This document shows positions 9,322 to 18,306 of a DNA stretch of 64,000 nucleotides, piece by piece. This DNA is from Rhizobiales bacterium GAS188 (GTDB lineage: Bacteria > Pseudomonadota > Alphaproteobacteria > Rhizobiales > Beijerinckiaceae), in assembly GCA_900104855.1 (NCBI GenBank), contig FNSS01000001.1, forward strand, positions 3,720,001-3,784,000, given 5' to 3'. The translations under genes and the position numbers were made by a program. Numbering within the stretch: position 1 is the stretch's first letter; each line of letters opens with the position of its first letter. Below the pieces are notes generated by a model that was given only the letters and a program-made list of their open reading frames with translations, was not told where the DNA came from and made no database searches.

Positions 9322-10326
9322 TCAATTCGGGCACTTCTGATCCGACATGTAGTCATGCACCTGGATCGTGCCGGCGACGATATCGGCGGCCGCTTTGTCG
9401 GCCGCGGTCTTCATATCCGGGGTCAGCAGCGCTTTGTTGAAGTCGTCCTGGGCGTAGCCGACGCCGCTCTCCTTGAGGCCGAGCACATAGATGCCGGACG
9501 TCAACTTGCCGTTCTTGGCGTCCATGAAGGTGGTGTAGGTCGCGACATCGACGCGTTTCAGCATCGAGGTCAAAACATGACCGGGGAACAACCCGTCCTG
9601 GTTGGAATCGACCCCGATGCCGAGCTTGCCGGCGTCCGCCACGGCGCGCAGCACGCCGAGGCCAGTGCCACCCGCCGCGTGGTAGACGACGTCAGCGCCG
9701 CGATCCATCTGCGATTTCGCGAGCTCGCCGCCCTTGACCGGATCATTCCAGGCCGCGCCGGTGGTGCCAGTCATGTTCTGCAGCACTTCGACCGTGGCGT
9801 TCTTGTATTTGGCGCCGGCGACATAGCCGCAGGCGAATTTGCGGATGAGCGGGATATCCATGCCGCCGACGAAGCCGATCTTGCCGGTCTTCGAAGCTGA
9901 GGCGGCGAGCAGTCCGACGAGGAATGAGCCTTCCTGCTCCTTGAAGACGATGGAGCGCACATTCGGCTTATCGACGACCGCGTCGATGATGGCGAATTTG
10001 GTATCGGGGAACTCGGCCGCTATCTTCTCGAGTGCGCTCGCCTGGGCAAAACTCACCGCGATGATGGGGGTGTAGCCGTCATGGGCGAAGCGGCGCAGAG
10101 CCTGCTCGCGTTGCGCCTCGTTCTGGATCTCGAAGTCGCGATAATCGATGCCGGTGTCCTTCTTGAACTTGGTCGCGCCGTCCGCGACGCCTTCGTTGAA
10201 GGATTTGTCGAACTTGCCCCCGAGATCATAGACGATAGCCGGCTTGATGTCGGCGGCGAGCGCATGCGGGGCAAATGCCAGCACGCCCACCACGGCCAGG
10301 CCCAGGATCGATGCGTTTCGCGCCAT
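9322..10326 (-). CDS. BMP family ABC transporter substrate-binding protein (first copy)
   Basis: A 334-residue periplasmic binding protein. The ATG at 10326 is preceded by a GGGAGAG ribosome site and begins a classic signal peptide (MARNASILGLAVVGVL, cut near ALAAD). Core motifs match the paralogue downstream: DKSFNEGVADGATKF, IIDAVVDKPNVRSIVFKEQEG, GADVVYHAAGGTGLGVL and GVDSNQDGLFPGHVLTSM. Family members bind nucleosides, purines or similar ligands. It is the first gene of the importer operon, so its promoter should lie in 10327-10648. Confidence 0.9.
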   Translation of the reverse strand: MARNASILGLAVVGVLAFAPHALAADIKPAIVYDLGGKFDKSFNEGVADGATKFKKDTGIDYRDFEIQNEAQREQALRRFAHDGYTPIIAVSFAQASALEKIAAEFPDTKFAIIDAVVDKPNVRSIVFKEQEGSFLVGLLAASASKTGKIGFVGGMDIPLIRKFACGYVAGAKYKNATVEVLQNMTGTTGAAWNDPVKGGELAKSQMDRGADVVYHAAGGTGLGVLRAVADAGKLGIGVDSNQDGLFPGHVLTSMLKRVDVATYTTFMDAKNGKLTSGIYVLGLKESGVGYAQDDFNKALLTPDMKTAADKAAADIVAGTIQVHDYMSDQKCPN

Positions 10327-10648
10327 GAAGCTCTCCCTTGTTACACGGTCGGCGTCTTGCTGCACGAAGCCGCCGACGCCCCTTGAATGCCATGTTTTCA
10401 CAGTCCCGCGCGCCGAGCAAACCCAACTTCACGGCGCAGTGCCGCAATGAAGGCGCATGGCTTGCCCAGGCTCTTCACGAAGCTCGATGCACGCTGCATG
10501 CCATTTGGCCGCGCTGCGGCACTCCTTTTGTCGCAATATTCTGATATCCGGACATCGGGTATCTGAGCCATTGGGGCATCACGACTCGCGGAAATCCGTT
10601 CCGGCATCGAAGAGATACGGCGCGGCGCGAGCGAAAGGAGACGGGACC
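10327..10648. promoter_or_regulatory. Divergent intergenic region with an imperfect palindrome
   Basis: The 322-base gap separates the start of the BMP importer operon (minus strand) from the DUF4189 gene (plus strand). It holds an 8-bp inverted repeat, GATATCCG/CGGGTATC, at 10543-10550 and 10556-10563 with one mismatch and a 5-base spacer. That could be an operator or a small hairpin. I could not place a convincing -35/-10 pair. No other gene is evident. Confidence 0.4.
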
Positions 10649-11014
10649 ATGCGTATGGCGACACTACTGATCGGCGCGCAGATCGCGGCCATGAGCTGTG
10701 CTTTCGGTGCGACTGCGATGGCGGCGGGCGCCGTCGTCGTTTCGCCCGACCGCAGCGTCATCTATTGGAGCACCCGCAAGCCGAGCGTCGAGGCCGCGGT
10801 CAATATCGCGATGGGCAAATGCAAGGCTCGCTTCGGCAGTTGCGCGGTCGATAAGAGCTTCGTCAGCGGTTGCCTCGGCGTGGCGCTCTCGCGGAAGCCC
10901 AACGTCTGGGGTTTCGCGGTGCGCCCCTCCGCGAACGAAGCGCGCAGCGCCGCGCTCGGCCAGTGCGAGCAGAACGGGGCGAAGTGCGCCACCGAGACCG
11001 TCACCTGCGAATAG
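10649..11014 (+). CDS. Secreted DUF4189-like protein
   Basis: A 121-residue protein. The ATG at 10649 has an AAAGGAG site 10 bases upstream and starts a signal peptide (cleavage near TAMAAGA). The mature part has six Cys (58, 65, 75, 106, 113, 120), which could form three disulfides in the periplasm. The WGFAVRPSANEARSAALGQC pattern with spaced C-terminal Cys resembles DUF4189 domains. These are small secreted proteins of unknown function, found in many Proteobacteria and Actinobacteria. It appears to be a single-gene unit. Confidence 0.7.
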   Translation: MRMATLLIGAQIAAMSCAFGATAMAAGAVVVSPDRSVIYWSTRKPSVEAAVNIAMGKCKARFGSCAVDKSFVSGCLGVALSRKPNVWGFAVRPSANEARSAALGQCEQNGAKCATETVTCE

Positions 11015-11179
11015 CTGCGTCCGGTATCGTCGCAGCCGATCTTGGCGGCCAATCGGCTTTCGGTTCGCCAAAAGGCAACAGCCCTGCAACCCATTGGCGA
11101 GGCGCCGATTCTCGCCCTATGATCGCATCCGCGACGGGGACGCCACACGGGGCCGGCTGCGAGGCTGCGAGATCGATCC

Positions 11180-13468
11180 ATGAATTCCATCAGGAAGCTG
11201 CTGCTCCATCTCAGGAAGCTGCGGCTCTACCTCCTGGCTGTGGCTCTTCCTTTCCTGGTGGCGATCCTGATCGGCATCTCGCCCTTGCCGCTGCGCACCG
11301 ATCTGCAAAATCTCGTCTTCGACAACTACCAGCGCCTGAGCCCGCGCATCTTCGACCCTGAATCATCGCCGGTCAGGATCGTCGACATCGACGATGAATC
11401 GCTGAAGCGCTATGGCCGGCAATGGCCCTGGCCGCGCTCGCAGCTTGCCGCCTTCGTGAATGTCCTCAAGACGCATGGCGCCGTGGCGATCGCCTTCGAC
11501 TTCCTGTTCGCGGAGGCCGACCAGATGGGCATCGCCGATCTGATCCGCAATCAGCCGCGCGAGCGCGCCCTCGCCTTGATCGCGCAGGAGCTCGACAGGA
11601 ACGGCACCTATGACCAGGCCTTCGCCAACTCCCTGAACACCGCGCCAGTCGTGCTGGGGGCGGTGCTGGTCAACGATAATCCGCAAGCCAAGATCACGGA
11701 GAGCGAACCAGAGAATTCGAGCTTCCTGCCCATCAAGGCGGGCTTTGCCCATGCGGGTGACGATCCTTTGCTGTTCCTGCACGGATTCCAGGCGAGCATC
11801 GCGCCGATCAAGCTCCTGGCCGATCGCGCCGTCGGCATCGGCGCGCTGAACTGGGTGCCCGACCATGACCGCGTCATCCGCCAGGTTCCGCTGCTCTTCT
11901 CCTTGAAGAAAGAGATCGTGCCGAGCCTCGCTGCAGAGGCGCTGCGCGTGGCCCAGGGGCAGGGGGCGAGCTATTTCGTCAAATCCTCGAATTCCTCCGG
12001 CGAGACGGCCTTCGGAGCCGAGACCGGCATCGTCGCGGTACGCATCGGCGAGCTCGTGGTCCGCACGCAGCCGCAAGGCGAGGTCCGCATCCGCTTCACC
12101 AAGCATGATCAGCGCCGCTTCATCCCGGCCTGGAAGCTCATCAACAACGAATACGACCCGGCCGAGATCGAGAACAAGTTCATCTTCATCGGCTCGAGCG
12201 CGGCGGCACTCGGCGACATGGTGACGACGCCGCTCGACGCCTCGGTGCCGGGGGTCGAGATGCATGCCCAGCTGCTCGAGCACATCTTCAATGGCGACAG
12301 CCTGGCGCGTCCCGACTACGCGAATGGCGTCGAATTGGTCGCCATGGTCGCGCTCTCGCTCCTGATGATCACCGTCCTGCCCTTCGTCTCCGCGATCGTC
12401 GGAGCGGCGATCGGCGGCCTCGCGGTCGCCGGCATGGCGGGCGGAAGCTGGTGGGCTTTCACCCAGCAGGGCGTGCTCATCGACCCGGTCTACCCGAGCC
12501 TGTCGGCGGGCGCGGTGTTCCTCGCCGGAGTGCTCACCCTCTATGGCCTCAAGCAGTCGCAGGAACGTTTCGTGCGTCAGGCCTTCGGCCGCTTCGTCCC
12601 GCCAGCCGTGGTGCGGCGCCTCGCCGAGAATCCGGACAAGCTCACCCTCGGCGGTGAGAATCGCGAGCTGACCTTGCTGTTCTGCGACCTGCGCTCCTTC
12701 ACGACGCTGTCGGAAAGCTTCGACGCGCATGGGCTGACGAGCTTCCTCAACGAATACCTCACCCCGATGACCGATATCGTCTTCGATCATGGCGGCACGG
12801 TCGACAAATATATGGGCGACGCCATCATGGCGTTCTGGAACGCGCCGGAGGACGATGAGCGGCATGCCCGGAACTCAGCGATCGCCGCGCTCGCCATGCG
12901 CGCCGAACTGGTGAAGCTCAACGAACGCTGGCAGGCGCGTGCTGCGGCCGAGAGCCGGTCTTTCCCAGCGGTGCGTTTCGGGATCGGCCTCAATACCGGC
13001 ATCTGCTGCGTCGGCAATCTCGGCTCGCTGCGCCGCTTCGATTATTCGGCCATCGGCGATGATGTGAACGTCGCCTCGCGCCTCGAAGGGTCGACGAAAT
13101 TCTTCGGCGTCGACATCGTGGCGAATGGCGCGACGCGCGACGAGGCCCCCGAGCTCGCCTGGCTCGAGGTCGATCAGGTCCAGGTCAAGGGCAAGACGGT
13201 GCCCATCGTGGTCTACACTCTGCTCGGCGATGACACGGTCGCGGCGGGCGATGCCTTCAAGACGCTGGAAGCGACCCATGCGGCGATGCTCGCAGCCTTT
13301 CGTGCGCGCGCCTTCGACAAGGCGCTCAACCTCGCGCAGGACGCGGCATCGCTCGCGCCAACACCGATCCTCGGACTTTACGCTTTCTACCGGGCCCGCA
13401 TCGGCGAGCTCTTGGCCTCGCCGCCCGGCGCTGACTGGTCGCCGGTGCTCAAGCTCGAGGAAAAGTGA
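11180..13468 (+). CDS. CHASE2-domain class III adenylate cyclase
   Basis: A 762-residue membrane enzyme predicted to make cAMP from ATP. A short N-terminal helix leads into a periplasmic CHASE2 sensor domain (IVDIDDESLKRYGRQWPWPR near residue 65, through about 370). Three closely spaced transmembrane helices follow (about 380-450), then a class III cyclase domain (about 485-690). Both metal-binding Asp residues are present (D503 in LLFCDLRSF and D547 in KYMGDAIMAF), as is the GDDVNVASRLEG transition-state motif. The domain order is standard for CHASE2 cyclases. The sensed signal is unknown. It stands alone, with about 165 bases of non-coding sequence upstream. Confidence 0.92.
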   Translation: MNSIRKLLLHLRKLRLYLLAVALPFLVAILIGISPLPLRTDLQNLVFDNYQRLSPRIFDPESSPVRIVDIDDESLKRYGRQWPWPRSQLAAFVNVLKTHGAVAIAFDFLFAEADQMGIADLIRNQPRERALALIAQELDRNGTYDQAFANSLNTAPVVLGAVLVNDNPQAKITESEPENSSFLPIKAGFAHAGDDPLLFLHGFQASIAPIKLLADRAVGIGALNWVPDHDRVIRQVPLLFSLKKEIVPSLAAEALRVAQGQGASYFVKSSNSSGETAFGAETGIVAVRIGELVVRTQPQGEVRIRFTKHDQRRFIPAWKLINNEYDPAEIENKFIFIGSSAAALGDMVTTPLDASVPGVEMHAQLLEHIFNGDSLARPDYANGVELVAMVALSLLMITVLPFVSAIVGAAIGGLAVAGMAGGSWWAFTQQGVLIDPVYPSLSAGAVFLAGVLTLYGLKQSQERFVRQAFGRFVPPAVVRRLAENPDKLTLGGENRELTLLFCDLRSFTTLSESFDAHGLTSFLNEYLTPMTDIVFDHGGTVDKYMGDAIMAFWNAPEDDERHARNSAIAALAMRAELVKLNERWQARAAAESRSFPAVRFGIGLNTGICCVGNLGSLRRFDYSAIGDDVNVASRLEGSTKFFGVDIVANGATRDEAPELAWLEVDQVQVKGKTVPIVVYTLLGDDTVAAGDAFKTLEATHAAMLAAFRARAFDKALNLAQDAASLAPTPILGLYAFYRARIGELLASPPGADWSPVLKLEEK

Positions 13469-13658
13469 TCGGCCGCCGCTCGCGGCACATCCGCATCAGG
13501 CGTCGCAAAAAGGACACGGAGCCGTCTTCGGGCTCAATCGGAAGGGACCACGCACCAAGCTCCCGGCCCGAGCGGCTCGGAGGCCTTGGTCATGTGACGG
13601 GTGTGTGTCCGTTCGGCGAGCCGGAGACCGGTTCGCCGAAAGGCCTTTCAGCTTGGAT

Positions 13659-13682
13659 GCGGCCCCGCAATGTGGGGGCCGC
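13659..13682 (-). terminator. GC-rich hairpin after the DUF6481-like gene
   Basis: GCGGCCCC at 13659-13666 and GGGGCCGC at 13675-13682 form a perfect 8-bp stem with an 8-base loop. It starts 6 bases beyond the stop codon of the minus-strand gene at 13688, the right place for a terminator. No T-run is seen, so Rho-independent activity is uncertain. The rest of the gap back to 13469 shows no gene. Confidence 0.5.
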
Positions 13683-13687
13683 AGAGG

Positions 13688-14098
13688 TCAGCGGCGTCCG
13701 AGCTTGCCGAAGGGGCTGTTGAGGCGTTCGAGCTTGCGGGCCTTGCGGGCCGCATAGCGCGCATCGCGCTCCTTCTTCTTCTCTTCCTCGAGCGCTGCCT
13801 TCCAGGCGGTGGCTTCGGCGCGCTCGCGGGCTTCCCGCTCCTCGCGCTCGGCCTTCTCGGCCGCCTCCCGGGTCTCACGAGCGGCGCGTTCCGCCGCCTC
13901 TTGCGCCTCGCGGGCCGCTTTGCGCTCCGCGAGACGGGCCTCGCGCGCCTGGGCAATCGCCAGCCGCTCGGCCTGCTTCTTCAGGAAATCCGGGTCGCTG
14001 CCAGTGGCCTTGGCACGATATCTCTCAAGCACGCCCTGTTTGGCGGTCGCGGCGGCACTCAGCCTTTCGCCGAATCCCGGATGTTGGAAACTAGCCAT
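13688..14098 (-). CDS. DUF6481-like charged helical protein
   Basis: A 136-residue protein with a GGAGAG ribosome site before the ATG at 14098. The N-terminus (FQHPGFGERLSAAATAKQGVLERYRAK) matches what I recall of the DUF6481 family in Rhizobiales. The middle, about residues 45-115, is a continuous Ala/Glu/Arg/Lys-rich helix, and the end is strongly basic (ARKARKLERL). Function is unknown. The charge pattern allows nucleic-acid binding, but that is only inference. It is transcribed alone and away from the neighbouring cyclase. Confidence 0.7.
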   Translation of the reverse strand: MASFQHPGFGERLSAAATAKQGVLERYRAKATGSDPDFLKKQAERLAIAQAREARLAERKAAREAQEAAERAARETREAAEKAEREEREARERAEATAWKAALEEEKKKERDARYAARKARKLERLNSPFGKLGRR

Positions 14099-14549
14099 TT
14101 CTCTCCGTCTCGAATGGACTCATATGCTCTGCCGACCCGACTGAATGTCGGGACAGTTCCATCGGCATCTGGTTCAAGGATGGTCTCGGGGCGGCACGCC
14201 CCGCGCGCACACATGTTTCGGCGCGGCCTCCACGTCAAGCTCTATGTTTGCAGAGCTGATCTCCGCAAATGCGCAAGCCTCATGGCGGAGCCGCCCCATT
14301 AACCCGGAATCCTTGAGCATTCCGGAACTCGCGGATCGTGCTCAAACTCATAGAGTAGCGCCTGATCCGCAAACGTGCACAGCACCTTTGCGATAAGATC
14401 ATGCTCAAACTAAGGTGTGGCGGATGACCTTGTCGGCCAAGCGATGCGCTTGGCAGCGATCGCACTTGGCACGGATCGCATTTGGCCGGATCAAGCGCGA
14501 GCGCGCGCCCCTGGCGCCGCTCGGTGAAGCCTTCTCAGTGATAGGCTTC
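14099..14549. other. Intergenic region without a recognisable gene
   Basis: These 451 bases lie between the DUF6481-like gene and the 3' end of cydB, both on the minus strand. They contain a small hairpin CCCGAC/GTCGGG at 14138-14154, which may lie in the leader of the DUF6481-like gene. Several repeated words (CGGATC, TTGGC) occur near 14430-14500. I see no conserved reading frame or RNA gene. Confidence 0.4.
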
Positions 14550-14560
14550 TCAGTGATAGC
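14531..14560 (-). repeat. 15-bp tandem duplication covering the cydB stop codon
   Basis: CTTCTCAGTGATAGG and CTTCTCAGTGATAGC lie end to end. On the minus strand the unit encodes Tyr-His-stop, so the last codons and stop of cydB occur twice, in frame, 15 bases apart. Only the first stop is used. This is a recent slippage-type duplication and belongs with the other 14-17 bp repeats of the window. Confidence 0.8.
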
Positions 14561-15566
14561 CTTCGCCCTCGACCAGCTTGCCCCTGAAGGTCCAGTAGAC
14601 GAACACCGTATAGGCAAGGATCAGCGGCAGCAGGAAGACGACGCCGATCAGGAGGAAGATCTGGCTCGCCGGCGCCGCGGCCGTCTCCCACACCGTGAGG
14701 GTCGGCGGCACGAGATAGGGGAAGTTCGAGATGGCGAGCCCGATGAAGCACAGGACAAAGACCCCGACCGTCGCGAAGAAGGGTTCGACATGCCCGCCCG
14801 TCTCGATCGAGCGCCAGATGCGCCAAGTGAGGAAGGCGGTGAGCGCCGGCAGCGGCCACAGATAGAGGAGGTTCGGCCAGGCGAACCAGCGTTCGGCGAT
14901 GCGCGGTATGGCGAAGGGCGTCCACAGGCTCACCGCCACGGCAGCGGCGGCGACCGCGACGAGGCAGATCGGCGCAAGCCTGTGGGCGAGGGCTGCCGCC
15001 GCGCCTTCGGTGCGCATCACCAGGAACCCGGCTCCGAGCAGCGCATAGCCGGCGACGAGGCCGAGGCCGCAGAGCAGCGTGAAGGGGGTCGCCCAATCGA
15101 AGGGGCCGCCGGCGAAGGCGCCGTTCTCCACCTTGATGCCCTGCAGGAGGCCGCCGAGCACCGCGCCTTGCGCGAAGGCGGCGACGATCGAGCCGCCGCC
15201 AAAGGCCAGGTCCCAGAAGCCGTGATGCGGCTTCGAGACGAAGCGGAACTCGAAGGCGACACCGCGGAAGACCAGGGCGAGCAGCATCACCATCACCGGC
15301 AGATAGAGGGCCGGCATGATCACCGCATAAGCTCTCGGAAAGGCGACCCACAGGCCGCCGCCGCCCAGCACCAGCCAGGTCTCGTTGCCGTCCCAATAGG
15401 GCGCGATGGCATTCATCATCTGGTCGCGGGTGCGCTCGTCGCGCGCCATCGGGAACAGGATGCCGATGCCGAGATCGAAGCCATCGAGGATCACATAGAG
15501 CCCGACCGCGACGGCGAGCACGGCGGCCCAGATCACCGGCAGATAGAAATCCATGCTCATGCTCAT
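14550..15566 (-). CDS. cydB: Cytochrome bd-type quinol oxidase subunit II (CIO-like)
   Basis: A 338-residue membrane protein with the subunit II signature GFDLGIGILFP near residue 30 and DGNETWLVLGGGGLWVAFP near residue 80. It pairs with CydA to reduce oxygen to water with quinol electrons in the cytoplasmic membrane. The start (MSMSMDF; several in-frame ATGs) overlaps the cydA stop in an ATGA arrangement. The GFDLGIG wording and short length fit the cyanide-insensitive oxidase (CIO/CioB) branch. No cydX-like small gene or cydDC assembly genes are seen nearby. Confidence 0.92.
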   Translation of the reverse strand: MSMSMDFYLPVIWAAVLAVAVGLYVILDGFDLGIGILFPMARDERTRDQMMNAIAPYWDGNETWLVLGGGGLWVAFPRAYAVIMPALYLPVMVMLLALVFRGVAFEFRFVSKPHHGFWDLAFGGGSIVAAFAQGAVLGGLLQGIKVENGAFAGGPFDWATPFTLLCGLGLVAGYALLGAGFLVMRTEGAAAALAHRLAPICLVAVAAAAVAVSLWTPFAIPRIAERWFAWPNLLYLWPLPALTAFLTWRIWRSIETGGHVEPFFATVGVFVLCFIGLAISNFPYLVPPTLTVWETAAAPASQIFLLIGVVFLLPLILAYTVFVYWTFRGKLVEGEGYH

Positions 15567-16963
15567 GACGAAGCCTCCGGCAAGGCGGCACGCACGGCCG
15601 CGCTCGATCCCGAGATCGGTCGGTTTGGCAGGCCCTCCTCATCGGCGAGGACGAGCGGCTGGGGTCCTTTGTTGATCAGCTTGTTGATGAGCCTCACCCC
15701 CATGCCGAACACCGTGGTGTAGATCACGACGAACAGGATCAGCGTGACGAGCACCTGCACGGCCGGCAGCGGAGAGATGGCATCGACGGTGCGGATGATG
15801 CCGGTCGCCAGCCAGGGCTGGCGGCCGCTCTCGGTGACGATCCAGCCGCTGATGATGGCGAGGAAGCCGAGCGGCCAGGAGAGCGAGGCGAGGCGCAGGA
15901 AGAAGCGGTTCTCGAACAGCGTGCCGCGCAACCAGAGGAGACCGCCGAAGGCCGCGAGCGCGATCAGGTAGAAGCCGATGCCGACCATGGCCCGAAAGCC
16001 GAAGAATACGTTCACCAGGGGCGGACGATCGGCCGGCGCCACATCCTTCAGGCCAGGGAACTTGCCGTTCCAGTCATGGGTGATGATCAGGCTGCCGAGA
16101 TGCGGAATGCCGATCTCGTAATCATTGCGCTCGGCCGCCTGGTCCGGCCAGGCGAAGAGGACGAGCGGGGCGATCTCGCCGCCCTCCCAATGGCCTTCCA
16201 TGGCGGCGAGCTTGGTCGGCTGGTACTCGGCCGTCTTGAGGCCGTGCGCGTCCCCGATCAGCAGCTGGAGGGGCGCCAGCACCAGCATCAGCCCGAGCCC
16301 CATGCGGATCATCGTATAGGCGTGATCGGGGAAGCGTCCTGCCAGCAGATAGCGGGCTCCGACCGAAAGCACGACCACCGATGTGGTGAGGAAGGCCGCC
16401 GTCACCATATGGGCGAAGCGCAGCGGGAAGGTCGGGTTGAAGACGATGGCGAGCCAGTCGAGCGGATAGGCGATGCCGTCCTTGACCTCATGGCCGGTGG
16501 GGAATTGCATCCAGCTATTGGCCGAGAGGATCCAGAAGGCCGAGATCAAGGTGCCGACCGCCACCACGATCGCCGAGAGCGTGTGCAGCCAGACCGGCAC
16601 GCGCGTCCAGCCGAACAGCATGACGCCGAGGAAGGTCGCTTCGAGGAAGAAGGCCGCGATCACCTCGTAACCGATCAGGGGGCCGATGGTGTTGCCGACC
16701 GCCACCGAGAAACGGCTGAAATTCGTGCCGAACTCGTAGGAGAGCACGATCCCCGACACTACCCCCATGGCGAAGGAGACCGCGAAGATCTTGGTCCAGA
16801 AACGAGCGAGCGTGCGGAAGCGCTCCTGACCGGTGAGCGAAAAGCGCACCAGCAAGGTCGCGATGAAGGCCGAGAGCCCGATTGTGAAGGCCGGGAAGAT
16901 GATGTGGAAGGAGATGGTGAAGGCAAATTGCAACCGCGCCAGAAGCGAAGCGTCGAGATGCAT
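15563..16963 (-). CDS. cydA: Cytochrome bd-type quinol oxidase subunit I (CIO-like)
   Basis: A 466-residue haem-binding subunit. The N-terminus has the conserved LARLQFAFTISFHIIFP segment, where H20 corresponds to the high-spin haem b ligand. The GRQPW motif follows the quinol loop near residue 380. The Q-loop is short and the protein is about 50 residues shorter than Escherichia coli CydA, so it belongs to the short-loop, CIO-like group. These oxidases have high oxygen affinity and resist cyanide or sulfide. It is first in a two-gene operon with cydB. No regulatory site was recognised in the 139 bases upstream. Confidence 0.93.
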   Translation of the reverse strand: MHLDASLLARLQFAFTISFHIIFPAFTIGLSAFIATLLVRFSLTGQERFRTLARFWTKIFAVSFAMGVVSGIVLSYEFGTNFSRFSVAVGNTIGPLIGYEVIAAFFLEATFLGVMLFGWTRVPVWLHTLSAIVVAVGTLISAFWILSANSWMQFPTGHEVKDGIAYPLDWLAIVFNPTFPLRFAHMVTAAFLTTSVVVLSVGARYLLAGRFPDHAYTMIRMGLGLMLVLAPLQLLIGDAHGLKTAEYQPTKLAAMEGHWEGGEIAPLVLFAWPDQAAERNDYEIGIPHLGSLIITHDWNGKFPGLKDVAPADRPPLVNVFFGFRAMVGIGFYLIALAAFGGLLWLRGTLFENRFFLRLASLSWPLGFLAIISGWIVTESGRQPWLATGIIRTVDAISPLPAVQVLVTLILFVVIYTTVFGMGVRLINKLINKGPQPLVLADEEGLPNRPISGSSAAVRAALPEASS

Positions 16964-17102
16964 GCGTGCCTCCCCATTCGCCCTGCGCCGATGAGGGCTG
17001 AGAACTTACACCTGCTGGCCGGCGGCGTCGATGTCGAGGCGACGGATCGCCACGCGACATCGCGCCTCGTTCATCTTGGTCCCGCTCACCTTGGCGCCCC
17101 TC

Positions 17103-18023
17103 TCACCTCGGCAGGGACACGCCGTGCGCCCTCACATAGATGGCGTAGAGCGAGGTCGTCCCGCAGATATAGAGGCGATTGCGCTTGGGGCCGCCGAACT
17201 GCACATTGGCCACTACCTCCGGCACCCTGATCTTGCCAAGCAATGTGCCGTCTGGATGATAGCAATGCACGCCATCCGCGGCCGAGCTCCAGACGTGGCC
17301 ATTCTGGTCGCAGCGGAAGCCGTCGAACAGGCCCGGATCGCAGCTGGCGAACACCTCTCCGCCCGATAGGGTGCGGCCATCCGTGCCGACCTTGAAGCGG
17401 CGGATATGGCGCGGCCCATCCTCAACATGCGTCATGCCGGTATCGGCTAAGTAGAGCAGGCTCTCATCGGGCGAGAAGGCGAGCCCGTTGGGCTTGACGA
17501 AATCGGTCGCCACCGCCTCGAGCGCGCCGCTCGCCGGATCGATGCGATAGACATGGCTGGCACCGATCTCGGAATCCCCAGCGTCGCCTTCGTAATGGGA
17601 ATCGATGCCATAGGTCGGATCGGTGAACCAGATCGAGCCGTCCGACTTCACCACCACATCGTTCGGCGAGTTGAGCTTCTTGCCCTGCCATTGATCGGCG
17701 AGCACGGTGCGTGTCCCATTGTGCTCGGTGCGCGCCACGCAGCGCCCACGATGCTCGCAGGAGACGAGCCTGCCCTCGCGGTCGACGGTGTGGCCATTGG
17801 TGTTGTTCGCCGGCTGCCGGAAAACCGAGACCGAGCCGTCGCATTCGTCATAGCGCAGCATGCGATCATTGGGGATGTCCGACCAGACGAGATAGCGCCC
17901 GGCCGGGAAATAGGCCGGCCCCTCTGCCCAGCGGCAGCCGCTGTAGAGCTTCTCGAGATGTACATTGCCGTGGACGAGGCCTTTGAAGCGCTGATCCAGA
18001 ATCTCGATCGCTGCGGTGTACAT
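17103..18023 (-). CDS. SMP-30/gluconolactonase-family protein
   Basis: A 306-residue six-bladed beta-propeller enzyme, starting at ATG 18023. Conserved metal-site segments are visible: EGPAYFPAGRYLVWSDIPN near residue 35, LNSPNDVVV near 120, and VKPNGLAFSPDESLLYLADT near 180. Family members hydrolyse sugar lactones or related esters in the cytoplasm using a divalent metal. The substrate cannot be told from sequence. It is a single gene divergent from the phosphodiesterase at 18307. A weak 15-bp repetition (CTCACCTTGG-like words) touches its 3' end near 17069-17110. Confidence 0.85.
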   Translation of the reverse strand: MYTAAIEILDQRFKGLVHGNVHLEKLYSGCRWAEGPAYFPAGRYLVWSDIPNDRMLRYDECDGSVSVFRQPANNTNGHTVDREGRLVSCEHRGRCVARTEHNGTRTVLADQWQGKKLNSPNDVVVKSDGSIWFTDPTYGIDSHYEGDAGDSEIGASHVYRIDPASGALEAVATDFVKPNGLAFSPDESLLYLADTGMTHVEDGPRHIRRFKVGTDGRTLSGGEVFASCDPGLFDGFRCDQNGHVWSSAADGVHCYHPDGTLLGKIRVPEVVANVQFGGPKRNRLYICGTTSLYAIYVRAHGVSLPR

Positions 18024-18160
18024 CGGTCCTCCCTCTCCCTCGATCCCGGCTCGCGGCATTCGAGGTCTCTTCCGGCGTTGCGCAACGATAGCGTCCCGGG
18101 CTCGCCACGCGCAACATCGCAGCCCGCGCAACGTCGCAGAACGGCGATGCGCCGCGCGCC

Positions 18161-18232
18161 GTCGAAGTCTTGTGGTCGAAGCCTTGCGGTCGAAGCCTTT
18201 GCGGTCGAAGTCCTGCCTCGAAGTCTTGCGCC
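18161..18232. repeat. Five 14-15 bp degenerate direct repeats (GTCGAAGTCTTGTG-like)
   Basis: Units start at 18161, 18175, 18189, 18204 and 18218 and share the core TCGAAGYCTTGCG with a few substitutions. They lie in the 283-base gap between the divergent SMP-30 and phosphodiesterase genes. A pair of CGCAACRTCGCAG words precedes them at about 18110-18139. The array would sit in the 5' leader or promoter of one or both genes. No spacers are present, so it is not CRISPR. The rest of the gap holds nothing I recognise. Confidence 0.85.
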
Positions 18233-18306
18233 TGTCATCTCCCCCGCGTAACCAAGCTCCCTTTGCATTGCCCGGCGAGAGGCCGGCGCGACAAACGGGG
18301 ATCCTC

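Noticed and set aside
14415-17230. Long plus-strand open frames opposite cydB and cydA (435 and 384 codons)
   Set aside because: They are mirror frames of well-supported genes, are rich in Arg, Glu, His and Gly without any domain, and have no ribosome sites. High GC content alone makes such frames common.
18161-18232. CRISPR-like array
   Set aside because: Units are only 14-15 bp, degenerate and directly adjoining, with no spacers and no cas genes.
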